Positions 32,948 to 43,551 are shown, counted from the stretch's first letter. The stretch is DNA of 64,000 nucleotides from Antiquaquibacter soli (GCF_030580675.1 NZ_JAUQUB010000006.1:1-64000), one strand, 5' to 3'. The notes: generated by a model from the letters alone, not told the origin. Numbers and translations: made by a program.

Positions 32948-34284
32948 CCGTCCGAGTCGTACGGCAATACGTAAGCAGGGGCCGTCATCCCCCAGGAGGC
33001 GGAGGTCCAGCACTTGTTGGGTGACGCGTACCAGTTGCGCCATCCCGCCAGCGTGGACCGTGCCGACTCCCAGGGTGCGGGAGGCACCTGGAGGTCATAT
33101 CCCATGCAGTACGTCGGAAGGATGAGAGGGTCCGCCTGGCACCTCATATCGTCGTTGAGCGTTACCGATCCGACAATGTGTCCCGACGATTGTGTCCCGA
33201 CGGGCGCGTTGATCGAGATGAGCACCTGCCGGAACCCGTTGCTGTTTACGGGAATGTTCTGGGGGTAGCGCAGGCCCACTCCGAAGGAATTCTTGTGGCA
33301 GGCGTCCTCGATCTCCCAGTTGTCGATGTACGCAGTCGTAGCAGATGCGACATTTGTCGAGCCGGTTGATACTCCCCACGTGAATGACTCATTAGCTGCC
33401 AGGAAGCCCGACTCGTTTTGTCCCGGTAAGCAAAACGGTCGAACGTTGCTCGAAAAGTTGTAGTTGAAAGTGTCAATTTGGAACTCCATGCCCCACTTGA
33501 CAACGAAGCAGACGCCTCCGGCTGAGCAGCGAAAATCCTGGGGAAGGAGCGCGGGCGACGTTCCACCGCGCCAGTTGGCGAACTGGTAGAAGTACTGTCG
33601 TCCTGAGACCCGCTCGACTCGTAGTTCCATGTAACTGGGTGCCCAAGACAGCCCCACCGGCGGTCCAGACGGCACGTAGCTTGCTGATGATGGACTCGCG
33701 CCCGAGCCCTCGTCGGAATAGGGGGAAGGTAGTGCCTGGGACGTGGCGGTCTCCGTGGCTGGCAGATCGGTATCGAAGATGTCCTCCACTTCCCCTCCGA
33801 CCGCCGCGGGGGCTGTGAACGTCTCGGCATCCGTGGGTATGACCGAGGGCGCCTCAGCGGGCACGAGGAGATCGGGCACTTGATCTCCCCCTCGGCTCGC
33901 TTCGTCGCTGGTCGGCTGCTCATAAGGAACGGGGACGATCAGTCCAACCGCTTGCGCCTCCGTGCCGTAAAGCCCGCCAAACCAGTCCTCGAAGTCTTGG
34001 AGACTTAAGCCGTCTGAAAGGGAGTATTCGCCTGCGGCAATTGGATTCTCGAATCGCACAGCCGTCGCTTTCAAGTTCAAGGAGTCGTTGATCTCCAGCG
34101 CGTCGGCCATGGAAACGGGGTGCTCGAATGGACGGAGAGAGTAGGCCGTGGGCGCCGGTTCCTCGTCACTTACCGCGAGAGCGACGGACGAGACCAAGGG
34201 CGGGGGATCACCTGCGGCTGGGACAGCGCCAGCAGCGCCCACTAAAACTGTTGTAAGGGCTGCCGCAATTGCAAACCGTCGCAT
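32938..34284 (-). CDS. Large secreted protein of unknown function
   Basis: This 448-residue protein starts at 34284 (MRRFAIAAALTTV), with a Sec signal peptide cleaved near AVPAAG. A low-complexity Pro/Thr/Ser/Ala region (about residues 110-205) leads to a C-terminal beta-rich domain with several Cys (FRCSAGGVCFV, CLPGQNES, MRCQADP, TYCMGYD). This suggests an extracytoplasmic disulphide-bonded domain. It is the first gene of an operon with the four-TM protein and the pseudo-protease. An 18-base motif shared with 57280-57297 lies about 70 bp upstream. Confidence 0.65.
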   Translation of the reverse strand: MRRFAIAAALTTVLVGAAGAVPAAGDPPPLVSSVALAVSDEEPAPTAYSLRPFEHPVSMADALEINDSLNLKATAVRFENPIAAGEYSLSDGLSLQDFEDWFGGLYGTEAQAVGLIVPVPYEQPTSDEASRGGDQVPDLLVPAEAPSVIPTDAETFTAPAAVGGEVEDIFDTDLPATETATSQALPSPYSDEGSGASPSSASYVPSGPPVGLSWAPSYMELRVERVSGRQYFYQFANWRGGTSPALLPQDFRCSAGGVCFVVKWGMEFQIDTFNYNFSSNVRPFCLPGQNESGFLAANESFTWGVSTGSTNVASATTAYIDNWEIEDACHKNSFGVGLRYPQNIPVNSNGFRQVLISINAPVGTQSSGHIVGSVTLNDDMRCQADPLILPTYCMGYDLQVPPAPWESARSTLAGWRNWYASPNKCWTSASWGMTAPAYVLPYDSDGCF

Positions 34285-34352
34285 GCCCAAGTCCCGCTCC
34301 CCACGCTTGCCGTCGTTACCGAACCTAGGTCAGGTTTTCCGCGAGGGAAAGT

Positions 34353-34370
34353 CATCATTTAGGGGGACCC
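34353..34370 (-). promoter_or_regulatory. Shared 18-mer box, copy 1
   Basis: Read on the minus strand this is GGGTCCCCCTAAATGATG, 69 bp upstream of the secreted-operon start. It matches the box at 57280-57297 in 16 of 18 positions and in the same orientation relative to its gene. Confidence 0.45.
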
Positions 34371-34405
34371 GGAGCCAATCGACCCCAGCTTCGGGAGGGC
34401 AGCGC

Positions 34406-34954
34406 TCACGCCCGCCCCTCGATCGACCGCTCGAGGCCGGCTGCGCGCAGGCCGCGTGCGACGTAGGTGCTCGCGATCGCCAGAGCCACCACGCCCACGA
34501 GCCGGGCCGCGACGATGAGCAGGATCATCAGGGGTACGAGGTTCTCGGGGCTGATGACGACGAGGGACATGAAGAACGACGCCGTCTGACCGGCGAGCGC
34601 GACGAGAAACGCTCGCGACCAGGTCGGCAGCCGCCGCGCAGCGAACGCCGCGAGTTCCATCGCGAGCGCCTGCAGGGTGATGAGCGGGATGAGCAGGAAC
34701 CCGAGCACACTGAACGGCACGGCGATGATCGCGGCCGCGAGACCCATGAGCGTGATCATCCCGGGCCGCAGGTCGAAGTGGCAGGCGACCGCCAGCACGA
34801 GCACGGACACCCAGGCGGCGAGCGCGTAGAGCGGCGGTCCGGCCAGGGCGAGCGCTGTTCCGATGGGCCCGAAGGCGATGATGAGTACGGCTTGCACGGC
34901 GGCGAGCGCGCCGAGCACGAGCAGCCATCGCGTTGAGACGCGAGTTCGCGACAT
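34406..34954 (-). CDS. Membrane protein, possibly an ECF-type transporter S component
   Basis: This 182-residue protein starts at 34954 (MSRTRVSTRW) and has five or six hydrophobic helices, with a central loop AVACHFDLRPGMITLMGLAA. Size, helix number and Gly-rich turns resemble S components of energy-coupling-factor transporters, but no diagnostic motif was seen. It is divergent from the LuxR-type regulator, 52 bp apart. Confidence 0.5.
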   Translation of the reverse strand: MSRTRVSTRWLLVLGALAAVQAVLIIAFGPIGTALALAGPPLYALAAWVSVLVLAVACHFDLRPGMITLMGLAAAIIAVPFSVLGFLLIPLITLQALAMELAAFAARRLPTWSRAFLVALAGQTASFFMSLVVISPENLVPLMILLIVAARLVGVVALAIASTYVARGLRAAGLERSIEGRA

Positions 34955-35006
34955 CCTGAATTTCCCCCCGCACATGACGCTAGTGCATCGGGGTACATTC
35001 ATCAGA

Positions 35007-37541
35007 ATGGGGGATGTGGGGAAAGATCCGTACCCGCGCCGCGTCGATTCGAGCGCGCCGCGAATTCCGGCCGACGCCGTGCTCCGGCCGCGGCTCATGG
35101 GGGCGCTCGATCCGCTGCCGCCGCTGACGGTGCTGCGCGCGCCGGGCGGGTCAGGCAAGACGGTGTTGGCGAGCCAGGCGGTGACGGGACGCGAGCTCGC
35201 GGGCGCGTGGGTGACGGTGGGGCAGGAGTCATCCACTCGCGACGGCTTCTGGCGCGACCTGCTGCCGCGCGTGCTCGGCGGTGACCGGGCGGCGATGTAC
35301 CTGGGCGGCAGTGAGTCGCCCAGCCGGCACACGCTGACCGACGCGTTCCTCGATCTGGGGGACGTCGTGGTGGTGGTGGATGACGCGCACGAGTTCGACG
35401 ATCCGGCGGAGGTCGCGGATGACATCGTCGAGATCGTTCGGGCGACGCCGGCCCGGTTCGTGGTGCTGACCCGCACGCCGGTGGGGCGGTTGGAGGAGGC
35501 ATCCACGACCCTGCGCCTGGATGTGGTGCGCGTCGGCGTCGACGATCTCGCGTTCACCCACGACGAGGTGCGGCAGCTCGCCCCGGATGGCTCGGTCGAC
35601 CGCCTGCTGGCGGCGTCGGGCGGCAACGCGCTGCTGCTGCGCGCGCTCGTGCTCGACCGGGATGACTCGGAGCTGCCGGCCACGACACCCGGCGAGCTCG
35701 CCTCCGACCTGATCTCGGGGTTCGTCGCGGAGCTGGACTCCGACGAGCAGCACTTCTTGCTGCGCACCTCCCTCGCGGGCAGCTTCACCCTCGCGGAGGC
35801 GGAGGCGCTCGTGGGCCCCGGCGATCACGCGCAGACGATCGAGGAGGTCGAGCGCCGCGGCCTGCTGATGCGCTACCGCACGGGCACGGATGACGCGTAC
35901 CGCTACCACCCGGTGGTGCGCGATGTGTTGAGCGCGGCGCTCGCCGCCCAGTTCCCCGGAGACCTGGCGCGGCTGCACGGCATCGTGGCCCGCAGCCGTT
36001 TCGCACGCGGCGAGCTCGTGGATGCCTTCCACCACGCTCTCCTCGCCCGCGACTACCCGCTGGCGACGGAGGTGCTCACGCGCGGCGGCACGGTGCTGCT
36101 GCGCTCGGGCGGCGGGGAGGCGTCGTTGACGGTGCCGTTGCGGGTGGCGTTCTCGTACCCGCTGCTCGCGATGGCGCGGGGCCTCGCGGAGAATGCGCGC
36201 GGCCGGCACTGGGTGGCGCGCGAGTTCTTCGGCGCGGCGCTCGTGGCGGGGCGCTCGCGGTCGCAGCGCAACCCGGCGGAGCGGGCGACGCTCGCGGTGG
36301 CGCAGTCGGTGATCTTGCGCATATCGGGCAAGCCGCAGGACGCGGCCCGCATCGCCCGGAACGCGCTCGAGCTGATCGAGCGGGCGGGCGCGGACGCGTT
36401 CGGCGAGCAGCTGACGGAGTTGTACGCGTTGTGCGCGGCGACGTTCTTCCAGGCGGAGTCGTGGGACGAGGCATCCCGCGTCCTGGAGCGCGTACCGTTC
36501 TCGTCGCCGCGCGGCGGCATGCTGTCGGCGTCGCTGCAGGCGGCGATGGCGGCGCTCCGCGGTGAGTGGGTTGCGGTGGGCGACATCCGTCGTCAGGTGG
36601 AGGAGATCGGCTGGCCGGATGCCTCGATCAACAACTATCCCGGCGCGCTCCTGCATTTCGCGGAGATGGCCCGCGACCTGATGCACGGCGACGCGGCGAG
36701 CGTGCGCGAGCGCCTCGCCCTGTGGGAGCCGCGGAAGGCGCTCGAGTTCCGGGTGCCGATTCTGACGGTCGGCTACCTCGCGGATGTGCTCGACGGCGCC
36801 CCGGAGCGCACGGTGCGCTCGCTCGGCGAGTTGCGCGAGTTCGAGCTGGGCCGCAACCGGCTCTCGGAGGAGGGTGCCCGCACGATCGCGTTCGCGGAGG
36901 CGATCGCGCGAGTGGCGACGGGCGACTTCGCGGGGGCGGAGCGGCTCGTGGCCCGCCAGCGCAGCGTGTGGGCGGCATCCCTGCGGGCGCACATCGCGCT
37001 CCTGCAGCGGGACGACGCGAAGGCGGTCCGGGCGCTCGCCGACGCGGCTCTCGTGTCGTCGGTGGACCCTCGCGCGGTCGTGGTGCGGCACCTGCTGCTC
37101 GCGTGGCGCTTCGTGCTGCTCGGGGACGAGGCATCCGCCGCCCGCAACCTGGGCGCGCTGAGCCACCCGGGCGAGGCGGCCCTGGTGCGCGATTTGGCGA
37201 TCGTCGTGCCGGGGGAGGTGCGCGGGATGCTCGCCGCCGCCCTCCCCGCCGACTCGCCGCTGAGGCTGCCGCTCGAGCAGGCGCCCGAGTCACCGTTCTC
37301 GGAGCGGCTCGCCCGCCGCGCCTTGACGGAGCGCGAGGTGGCCGTGCTCCTGCAACTGCGTACCGGCGGCAGCAACGCGGACATCGCCCAGGCGCTGAAC
37401 ATCTCGACGAACACCCTCAAGGCGCAGTTGCGGTCGGCCTACCTGAAGCTGGGGGTGTCGAGCCGAGAGGATGCCCTCGCCCGGGTCGCCGAGCTGGGCT
37501 TGCAGCCGCGCGTGCCGACCGGGGTTAAGCCGCAGGGTTAA
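35007..37541 (+). CDS. LuxR family ATP-dependent regulator (LAL/MalT type)
   Basis: This is an 844-residue regulator starting at 35007 (MGDVGKDPYPRR). The N-terminal STAND ATPase has Walker A PGGSGKTVL (about residues 46-54) and Walker B VVVVDDAHEFD. A long helical TPR-like sensor part follows. A C-terminal LuxR HTH (LTEREVAVLLQL, NADIAQALNISTNTLKAQL, KLGVSSREDALARV) ends the protein. Such proteins switch on target genes when bound to ATP and a ligand. The DUF11 surface-protein gene begins 125 bp downstream on the same strand and is the nearest likely target. Confidence 0.9.
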   Translation: MGDVGKDPYPRRVDSSAPRIPADAVLRPRLMGALDPLPPLTVLRAPGGSGKTVLASQAVTGRELAGAWVTVGQESSTRDGFWRDLLPRVLGGDRAAMYLGGSESPSRHTLTDAFLDLGDVVVVVDDAHEFDDPAEVADDIVEIVRATPARFVVLTRTPVGRLEEASTTLRLDVVRVGVDDLAFTHDEVRQLAPDGSVDRLLAASGGNALLLRALVLDRDDSELPATTPGELASDLISGFVAELDSDEQHFLLRTSLAGSFTLAEAEALVGPGDHAQTIEEVERRGLLMRYRTGTDDAYRYHPVVRDVLSAALAAQFPGDLARLHGIVARSRFARGELVDAFHHALLARDYPLATEVLTRGGTVLLRSGGGEASLTVPLRVAFSYPLLAMARGLAENARGRHWVAREFFGAALVAGRSRSQRNPAERATLAVAQSVILRISGKPQDAARIARNALELIERAGADAFGEQLTELYALCAATFFQAESWDEASRVLERVPFSSPRGGMLSASLQAAMAALRGEWVAVGDIRRQVEEIGWPDASINNYPGALLHFAEMARDLMHGDAASVRERLALWEPRKALEFRVPILTVGYLADVLDGAPERTVRSLGELREFELGRNRLSEEGARTIAFAEAIARVATGDFAGAERLVARQRSVWAASLRAHIALLQRDDAKAVRALADAALVSSVDPRAVVVRHLLLAWRFVLLGDEASAARNLGALSHPGEAALVRDLAIVVPGEVRGMLAAALPADSPLRLPLEQAPESPFSERLARRALTEREVAVLLQLRTGGSNADIAQALNISTNTLKAQLRSAYLKLGVSSREDALARVAELGLQPRVPTGVKPQG

Positions 37542-37666
37542 TTCTGGGCGGTTCGGCGGCACCGGATAGACAGGCCTGTCCCGCCCGCTCATAGCCTCCA
37601 GATGATTGCCACCAGTGACGGCCCGAGTCCGTCACGTCGACGGTGATCTGATCTGGGGGTTTCACC

Positions 37667-40600
37667 GTGTCTCTTCTTGCTCTCTCGCGACCCGATCGAC
37701 CGAGTTGGGCGGCGCGCATCGCCGTCGCGGTCGCCGCGCTCGCGATCCTGCTCGTGCCGGTGCTGCAGGCGACGCCCGCGCACGCGGCGGAGGCGATCGT
37801 GGTGCTGACGCCGTCGTCGGCCACGGCGGAGAGCAACGTCAACACGACGTACACGCTCAACATCACCTGCAACGGTCCGGGCGCGTGCGACAACACGGTC
37901 GTGTCGATCCCCACGAACACGGTGACCGGTAACGGCGCGAACACCGACATGGCGTCCTGGATCAGCGCGTCGTCGTGCCCGGAGGTGACGCGCACGGTCG
38001 TGGGGGGCGAGGTGCGGTTCACGTACGGCAACCTGCCGACGGGTCTCAAGCAGTGCACGTTCACGGTGCGTGCACCGGAGTACACGACCCTCAACGGGGC
38101 GCAGGCGACGCTGACCCCGACGATCAGCGGGTCGAGCTTTGCGACGTCGACCGGAGCATCCGCGGTCCTGACGGTCACGGCGGGCCACAACGCGTCCCTC
38201 GCGACGAGCGGGCCCTCGGTGGCGATCAGCGGAGCCCAGTTCACGTACACGATCGCGTTCGGCTGCGGTGCGGCGAACGCGTACGACGGCGACATCGGCT
38301 TCAGCCAGATCCACATCGAGTCGCAGCTGCCGGCGAACTTCCAGTACTCGAGCTACTCGATGCGCAGCGCGGTACCCGGCACGGTCACCATCACCCCGCC
38401 GGCGGTGGGGTCGCAGGGCGGCACGTTCGTCTTCGACGACCCGACGGGCGCGCAGTGCGCGAACCCGCCGCTCAACGCCGGCAACTACCAGGCGATCCGC
38501 ATCGTCGGAACAATCATCGGTCCGGTCGGTTCGACGGCCTGCAACGCCGCCACCGCGTCGTTCACCTACATCGACGGCGTCACCGGTTCGCTGAGCGCCA
38601 CCCAGTCGCCGTGCACGACGACGGTGAACCTGCAGACGGTGCCCGCGAAGGGCGCCGTGACCTCGACGATCGGCCCGAGCCCGATCTACACGTTCCCGGG
38701 CAACTGGGACCAGAGCAACAACTCGCTCACCTACACGTTGTCGTCGCGCACGCAGCCGGCGACGAACAGCGCGGGCGTGAGCTACGAGTTCTCGGATGCC
38801 CTGCCCTGCCTCACGAACGTCTCGGGCACCACCTACCAGAGCAACGCGCTCGGCACGCTCTGCCAGAGCCCGGCCTTCATCCCCACGCGGATCACGGCGA
38901 CGGGCTTCACGCCGACGGCGGCGGACATCATCACGCTGACCTTCGCGGATGGCTCGACCCAGGACATCCCGTTCGCCTCCGGCGGCTGGACGCTCCCGGC
39001 GCCGTCCACCGGCGGCGGTGTCGCCGAACTGCACATCCCGCCGTTCCCGGGCCAGGCCTCCAACGTCGGCACGACGGTGTTCTCGATCGCGGGCTACGCC
39101 TCGCCGAGCGCGGCCCCCGGCTTCACGCTGCGCAACACCTCGTACACGACCCCCTACTACGGCGGCAGCGCCATCTCCACGCCCCAGAGCTCACTCTCGA
39201 CTCCGGTCGTGATCCTCGACCCGAAGACCGGGTCGGGCCAGACCGGCCAGACCGTGCTCTACCCGAGCGTGTTCGCCCAGTACACGAGCAATTGCCAGGC
39301 GACGGGCGGCTTCGTCTCGCCGACCGCGTCGCAGCGCAACCACATCGAGCTGTCGAAGGCCCCGTCGGAGGCGATCTACTTCGACTATCTCGCGCCGATC
39401 GGCTCCTCGATCTCAGGTTCGGCAGCGCGCGCGTTCAGCGCGGTCGGCCTCGACAACGGGTTGACCTTCACGTCGGCATCCATCACCCCGACGGTCACCG
39501 CGAACTACAACGGCTCGGGTCGCACCCTCTACCAGTGGGTGATCCCGGCCGGCGTCATCACGGTGCCCGGCGTCTACCGGCTGCAGACCGCCAACTGGAC
39601 CCTCAACCTGGGGGCGGGGTGCGCGGGCACGTTCGAGAGCGACATGACGCTCGGCTACGGCGCCCCGGTGCGCGACTGCTTGTTCAACAACAACTCCTCG
39701 GTGCGCCACCAGCTGCCGCCGATGATCGGCAGCAACAACGACCTCACGACGAACGCGACCCCGATCGCGAACAACTTCTGCGGCTACTCGTCGAAGTTCA
39801 CCGTCGAGGCGATGAACCCCGCGTACTCGGTCAACAAGACGGTGCAGGGCAATCTCGATCCGTCGCCCGCGACGGGCGGCGCGCTCGGCCACGTGAGCCC
39901 GACGGGCGGCCAGGCCACCTACAACGTGACCTTCGCGAACTCGGGCACGTCGTCGAACCTGACCGACCCGATCATGTACGACATCCTCCCGCGCGTGGGC
40001 GACACTCGGGCGAGCCAGCTGACGCCACGCAACTCGGCCTTCACGGTGACGCTGCTGTCGGTCGGCACGATCCCGGCGAACGTGACCCTGTCGTACTCGA
40101 CGGCCGCGAATCCCTGCCGGCCGGAGGTGCTCGCCACCAACCCCGGGTGCGTGGATGACTGGTCGACGACGCCGCCCACCCCGATCTCCGCGACCACGGC
40201 GCTGCGCATCGCGTACTCCGGCGTGATCGGCGTCGCGGGCAGCTCGTTCCCGACGAGCTTCTCGGTGCCGTACACCGTCTCGACGCCCACGTCCACGAGC
40301 GGTGCGATCGCCTACAACAGCGTCGGCACCAACGTCATCGCGGGCACGAACTGGTTCGGCGCGGCGGAGTCCGACCTCGTCGGCCTGCAGGCGGCGGAGA
40401 ACCAGCCGCAGATCACCAAGTCGGCGTCGGTGACCGAGTACGACGCGGTCGGCGACACGATCACGTACACCTTCACGGTCACGAACAACACGACGGTCAC
40501 CCTGACGAACGTGGGCGTGACGGACGTGATCACGGATGCCGCTGCCGGAGCCACCGCGCCCGCGGCGACGTGTGTGACGCGCACCTCCCCCACCCAGACC

Positions 40601-43342
40601 TGCTCGGGAGCGACCACGACGCTCGCGGCTGGACAGTCGGCGACGTTCACGGCGACGTACACGGTGCGCCAGGCGGACCTCGACCACGGCTCGATCACCG
40701 ACACGGCGACGTCCACGGGCACGCCTCCCACCGGCGGCGCCCTCAACGGCTCCTCGAACTCGGTCACGGTGACTGCGGCGCAGGCACCTTCCCTCGAGCT
40801 CGTGAAGTCGGCATCCCCGACGATCGTCGACTCGGTCGGCGACACCATCACCTACGAGTTCGAGGTGACGAACACCGGCAACGTGACGGTCTCCGGTCTC
40901 GCGATCGAGGAGACGGCGTTCTCGGGCAGCGGCTCGATCTCGGCGATCACGTGCCCGAGCGGCCCGCTCGCCCCGACCCAGTCGGCGACGTGCACCGCCA
41001 CCTACCCCGTGACTCAGGCCGACCTGACGGCCGGCGCGATCGACAACACCGCCGTCGCCACGGCGACCGCTCCCGGTGGCCCCGTCTCGTCCGACGAGTC
41101 CTCCGCCTCGGTGGACGTCGAGCAGACGGCGAGCCTGTCGCTCGTGAAGTCGGCATCCCCGTCGGAGGAGGCCGCCTACACCGCCGGCCAGCTCATCACC
41201 TACTCCTTCGTCGTGACGAACACCGGCAACGTGCCCGTCGACGACATCGCGATCGACGAGGTCGCCTTCTCGGGAACCGACGCCGTCTCGGCGATCGACT
41301 GCCCGGCGACGACGCTCGCGCCGACCGCGCAGGTGACGTGCACCGCGACCTACACCCTCACCCAGGAGGACGTGGATGCGCTGACCCTGTCGAACACGGC
41401 AGAGGCGACGGGCACCTCGGTCGCCGGCCCGGTCACGTCGAACGAGTCCTCGACGACGACCCCGCAGCTCCCGGACGCGAGCCTCGAGCTCACCAAGACC
41501 GCCAGCACGTCGTTCGTGAACGGCGCCGACGAGGTCGTCACGTACACGTTCTCGGTGCGCAACACCGGCAACGTGACCATCGACGGCATTGCGATCGACG
41601 AGACGGAGTTCTCCGGCAGCGGCGCCCTCTCGGCGATCGACTGCCCGACGACCTCGCTCATCCCGGGCGGCATCGTCGACTGCACCGCGACCTACACGGT
41701 CACCCAGGACGACATCGACGCGGGCTCGATCGAGAACACCGCCGTCGCGACGGGCCTCGACCCGACCGGCGCCGAGGTCACCTCGCCCGAGTCCGACTGG
41801 CTCATCACCGCGAACATCGACGCGAGCCTGTCGCTCGTGAAGACCGGTGACCTCGACGCGTACGCTGCGGTCGGCGACGTCATCGAGTACGCCTTCGAGG
41901 TCACCAACACGGGCAACGTCACCTTGAGTGGCGTCGGCATCGAGGAGGGCGACTTCACCGGCTCCGGCTCGCTGAGCGCCATCGACTGCCCGACGGGCGA
42001 CGTCGCACCCGGCGACAGCGTCACGTGCGCGGCGCAGTACGAGGTGACCCAGGCCGACCTCGACCGGGGGAGCATCGACAACACCGCGGTGGCGTTCGCC
42101 ACTCCGGCCGGCGGCGACGAGCCGGTCGAGTCGGAGAGCTCGAGCGAGAGCATCCCGGCCGCTCAGGATGCCGCGCTCACGCTCGTGAAGAGCGCAAGCC
42201 CGACGACGCTCGACGCCGAGGGCGACGTGATCTCGTACGAGTTCCTCGTGACGAACACCGGCAACGTGACGATCTCGGGCATCGCGATCACCGAGACGGC
42301 CTTCTCCGGCTCAGGTGGCGCCCCCGCCGTTACGTGCTCGGCCGCGCCGCTCGCGCCGGGCGACGACACGACCTGCACCGCGACCTACGCGGTGACGCAG
42401 GCCGACGTCGACGCGGGAGTCGTCGAGAACACCGCGATCGCGACGGCGAACGGCGGCGACGCCGAGTCGGAGGAGTCGTCGGCATCCGTCACGATCGAGC
42501 GCTCGGCATCCCTGTCGCTCGTGAAGTCCGCCGATCCGGCCGACCCCGAGCTGCTCTTCGCAGGCGACACGATCACCTACTCGTTCGTCGTGACCAACAC
42601 CGGCAACGTGACCATCACCAACCCGGTGGTCACCGAGACCGAGTTCACGGGCACGGGAACCCTCCCGGAGCTCGAGTGCGACGACACCGTCTCGCTCGCC
42701 CCCGGTGACCAGTTCGTCTGCCAGGTCGTCTACACACTCACCCAGGACGACGTGGATGCCGGCACCCTGAGCAACACGGCGACCGCGTCGGGCACCGCTC
42801 CCGACGGCGCCGAACCGCTCACCCCGCCGAGCGACACGGTCACGGTGCCGAGCCCGGAGGCCGCCGGCCTCGAGCTCGAGAAGGCCACGACCACCGAGAG
42901 ACTCTCGAGCGTCGGCCAGGTCGTGACGTACACGTTCACGGTGACGAACACCGGCAACACCACCGCGACTGGGCTCACCATCAGCGAGGACGAGTTCACC
43001 GGCCGCGGCACCGCCCCCGAGGTGGAGTGCCCGACGACGACGGTCCTGCCCGGCCAGACGGTGGTCTGCACGGCCGAGTACATCGTGGTTGCCGCCGACC
43101 TCGACGGCACCGCCCTGTCGAACACGGCGACCGCGACGGCGGAGAGCGCGGGAGGCGACGCGGTCGTGTCCGACGCGTCGAGTGCGATCATCTCCGACGT
43201 CGTGGATGCCCGCCCGCCGCTAGCCCTCACGGGAGCGACGGTGCTGTGGACGGCGGGTGCTGCGGCCCTCGTGCTCCTCGCCTCGGGCGGCGTGCTCTTC
43301 GCGCTCGTGCAGCGGCGGAGGCGCGAGCAGGGCGCGGCGTAG
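37667..43342 (+). CDS. DUF11-repeat cell-wall-anchored surface protein (LALTG signal)
   Basis: This 1891-residue secreted protein uses a GTG start with a GGGGG site 8 bases upstream. The signal peptide ends near TPAHA (residue ~41). Residues to ~900 form beta-rich N-terminal regions. Eight DUF11-type repeats of about 115 residues follow (from about residue 916), each with a LVKSASP-like start, VTNTGNVT, CTATY and NTAxA motifs. The end has sorting signal LALTG (residues 1852-1856), a membrane helix and RRRRREQGAA. LAxTG is the class E sortase signal, so the sortase at 12670 is a fitting partner. Role may be adhesion or surface layer. Confidence 0.9.
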   Translation: MSLLALSRPDRPSWAARIAVAVAALAILLVPVLQATPAHAAEAIVVLTPSSATAESNVNTTYTLNITCNGPGACDNTVVSIPTNTVTGNGANTDMASWISASSCPEVTRTVVGGEVRFTYGNLPTGLKQCTFTVRAPEYTTLNGAQATLTPTISGSSFATSTGASAVLTVTAGHNASLATSGPSVAISGAQFTYTIAFGCGAANAYDGDIGFSQIHIESQLPANFQYSSYSMRSAVPGTVTITPPAVGSQGGTFVFDDPTGAQCANPPLNAGNYQAIRIVGTIIGPVGSTACNAATASFTYIDGVTGSLSATQSPCTTTVNLQTVPAKGAVTSTIGPSPIYTFPGNWDQSNNSLTYTLSSRTQPATNSAGVSYEFSDALPCLTNVSGTTYQSNALGTLCQSPAFIPTRITATGFTPTAADIITLTFADGSTQDIPFASGGWTLPAPSTGGGVAELHIPPFPGQASNVGTTVFSIAGYASPSAAPGFTLRNTSYTTPYYGGSAISTPQSSLSTPVVILDPKTGSGQTGQTVLYPSVFAQYTSNCQATGGFVSPTASQRNHIELSKAPSEAIYFDYLAPIGSSISGSAARAFSAVGLDNGLTFTSASITPTVTANYNGSGRTLYQWVIPAGVITVPGVYRLQTANWTLNLGAGCAGTFESDMTLGYGAPVRDCLFNNNSSVRHQLPPMIGSNNDLTTNATPIANNFCGYSSKFTVEAMNPAYSVNKTVQGNLDPSPATGGALGHVSPTGGQATYNVTFANSGTSSNLTDPIMYDILPRVGDTRASQLTPRNSAFTVTLLSVGTIPANVTLSYSTAANPCRPEVLATNPGCVDDWSTTPPTPISATTALRIAYSGVIGVAGSSFPTSFSVPYTVSTPTSTSGAIAYNSVGTNVIAGTNWFGAAESDLVGLQAAENQPQITKSASVTEYDAVGDTITYTFTVTNNTTVTLTNVGVTDVITDAAAGATAPAATCVTRTSPTQTCSGATTTLAAGQSATFTATYTVRQADLDHGSITDTATSTGTPPTGGALNGSSNSVTVTAAQAPSLELVKSASPTIVDSVGDTITYEFEVTNTGNVTVSGLAIEETAFSGSGSISAITCPSGPLAPTQSATCTATYPVTQADLTAGAIDNTAVATATAPGGPVSSDESSASVDVEQTASLSLVKSASPSEEAAYTAGQLITYSFVVTNTGNVPVDDIAIDEVAFSGTDAVSAIDCPATTLAPTAQVTCTATYTLTQEDVDALTLSNTAEATGTSVAGPVTSNESSTTTPQLPDASLELTKTASTSFVNGADEVVTYTFSVRNTGNVTIDGIAIDETEFSGSGALSAIDCPTTSLIPGGIVDCTATYTVTQDDIDAGSIENTAVATGLDPTGAEVTSPESDWLITANIDASLSLVKTGDLDAYAAVGDVIEYAFEVTNTGNVTLSGVGIEEGDFTGSGSLSAIDCPTGDVAPGDSVTCAAQYEVTQADLDRGSIDNTAVAFATPAGGDEPVESESSSESIPAAQDAALTLVKSASPTTLDAEGDVISYEFLVTNTGNVTISGIAITETAFSGSGGAPAVTCSAAPLAPGDDTTCTATYAVTQADVDAGVVENTAIATANGGDAESEESSASVTIERSASLSLVKSADPADPELLFAGDTITYSFVVTNTGNVTITNPVVTETEFTGTGTLPELECDDTVSLAPGDQFVCQVVYTLTQDDVDAGTLSNTATASGTAPDGAEPLTPPSDTVTVPSPEAAGLELEKATTTERLSSVGQVVTYTFTVTNTGNTTATGLTISEDEFTGRGTAPEVECPTTTVLPGQTVVCTAEYIVVAADLDGTALSNTATATAESAGGDAVVSDASSAIISDVVDARPPLALTGATVLWTAGAAALVLLASGGVLFALVQRRRREQGAA

Positions 43343-43551
43343 GTCTGGGGGCGCCGGATGCGGAACCGGCGCCCTCGGCAGTCCTTCTGATCACCGCCCG
43401 GGCCGTCACCCCTCGGCCCGGGCGGAGTGGGATCTCCTAGCGCTCACACCGATCGGGAGCGGGAGGGGGCGGTGCGAATTCGGGTCGCGCCGCCCCCGTT
43501 TCCGTGCGCGCGGGCATCCTGCCGCCGACGCGTGCTTGCCTTACTGTGCGG

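Noticed and set aside
35229-37166. Very long open frame opposite the LuxR-type regulator
   Set aside because: It is antisense to a gene with clear Walker and HTH motifs; long antisense frames are normal in high-GC DNA, and the composition is Arg/His-rich.
37589-39034. Minus-strand frame opposite the DUF11 gene
   Set aside because: Low-complexity Arg-rich translation and no conserved motif; the sense strand encodes a clear surface protein.
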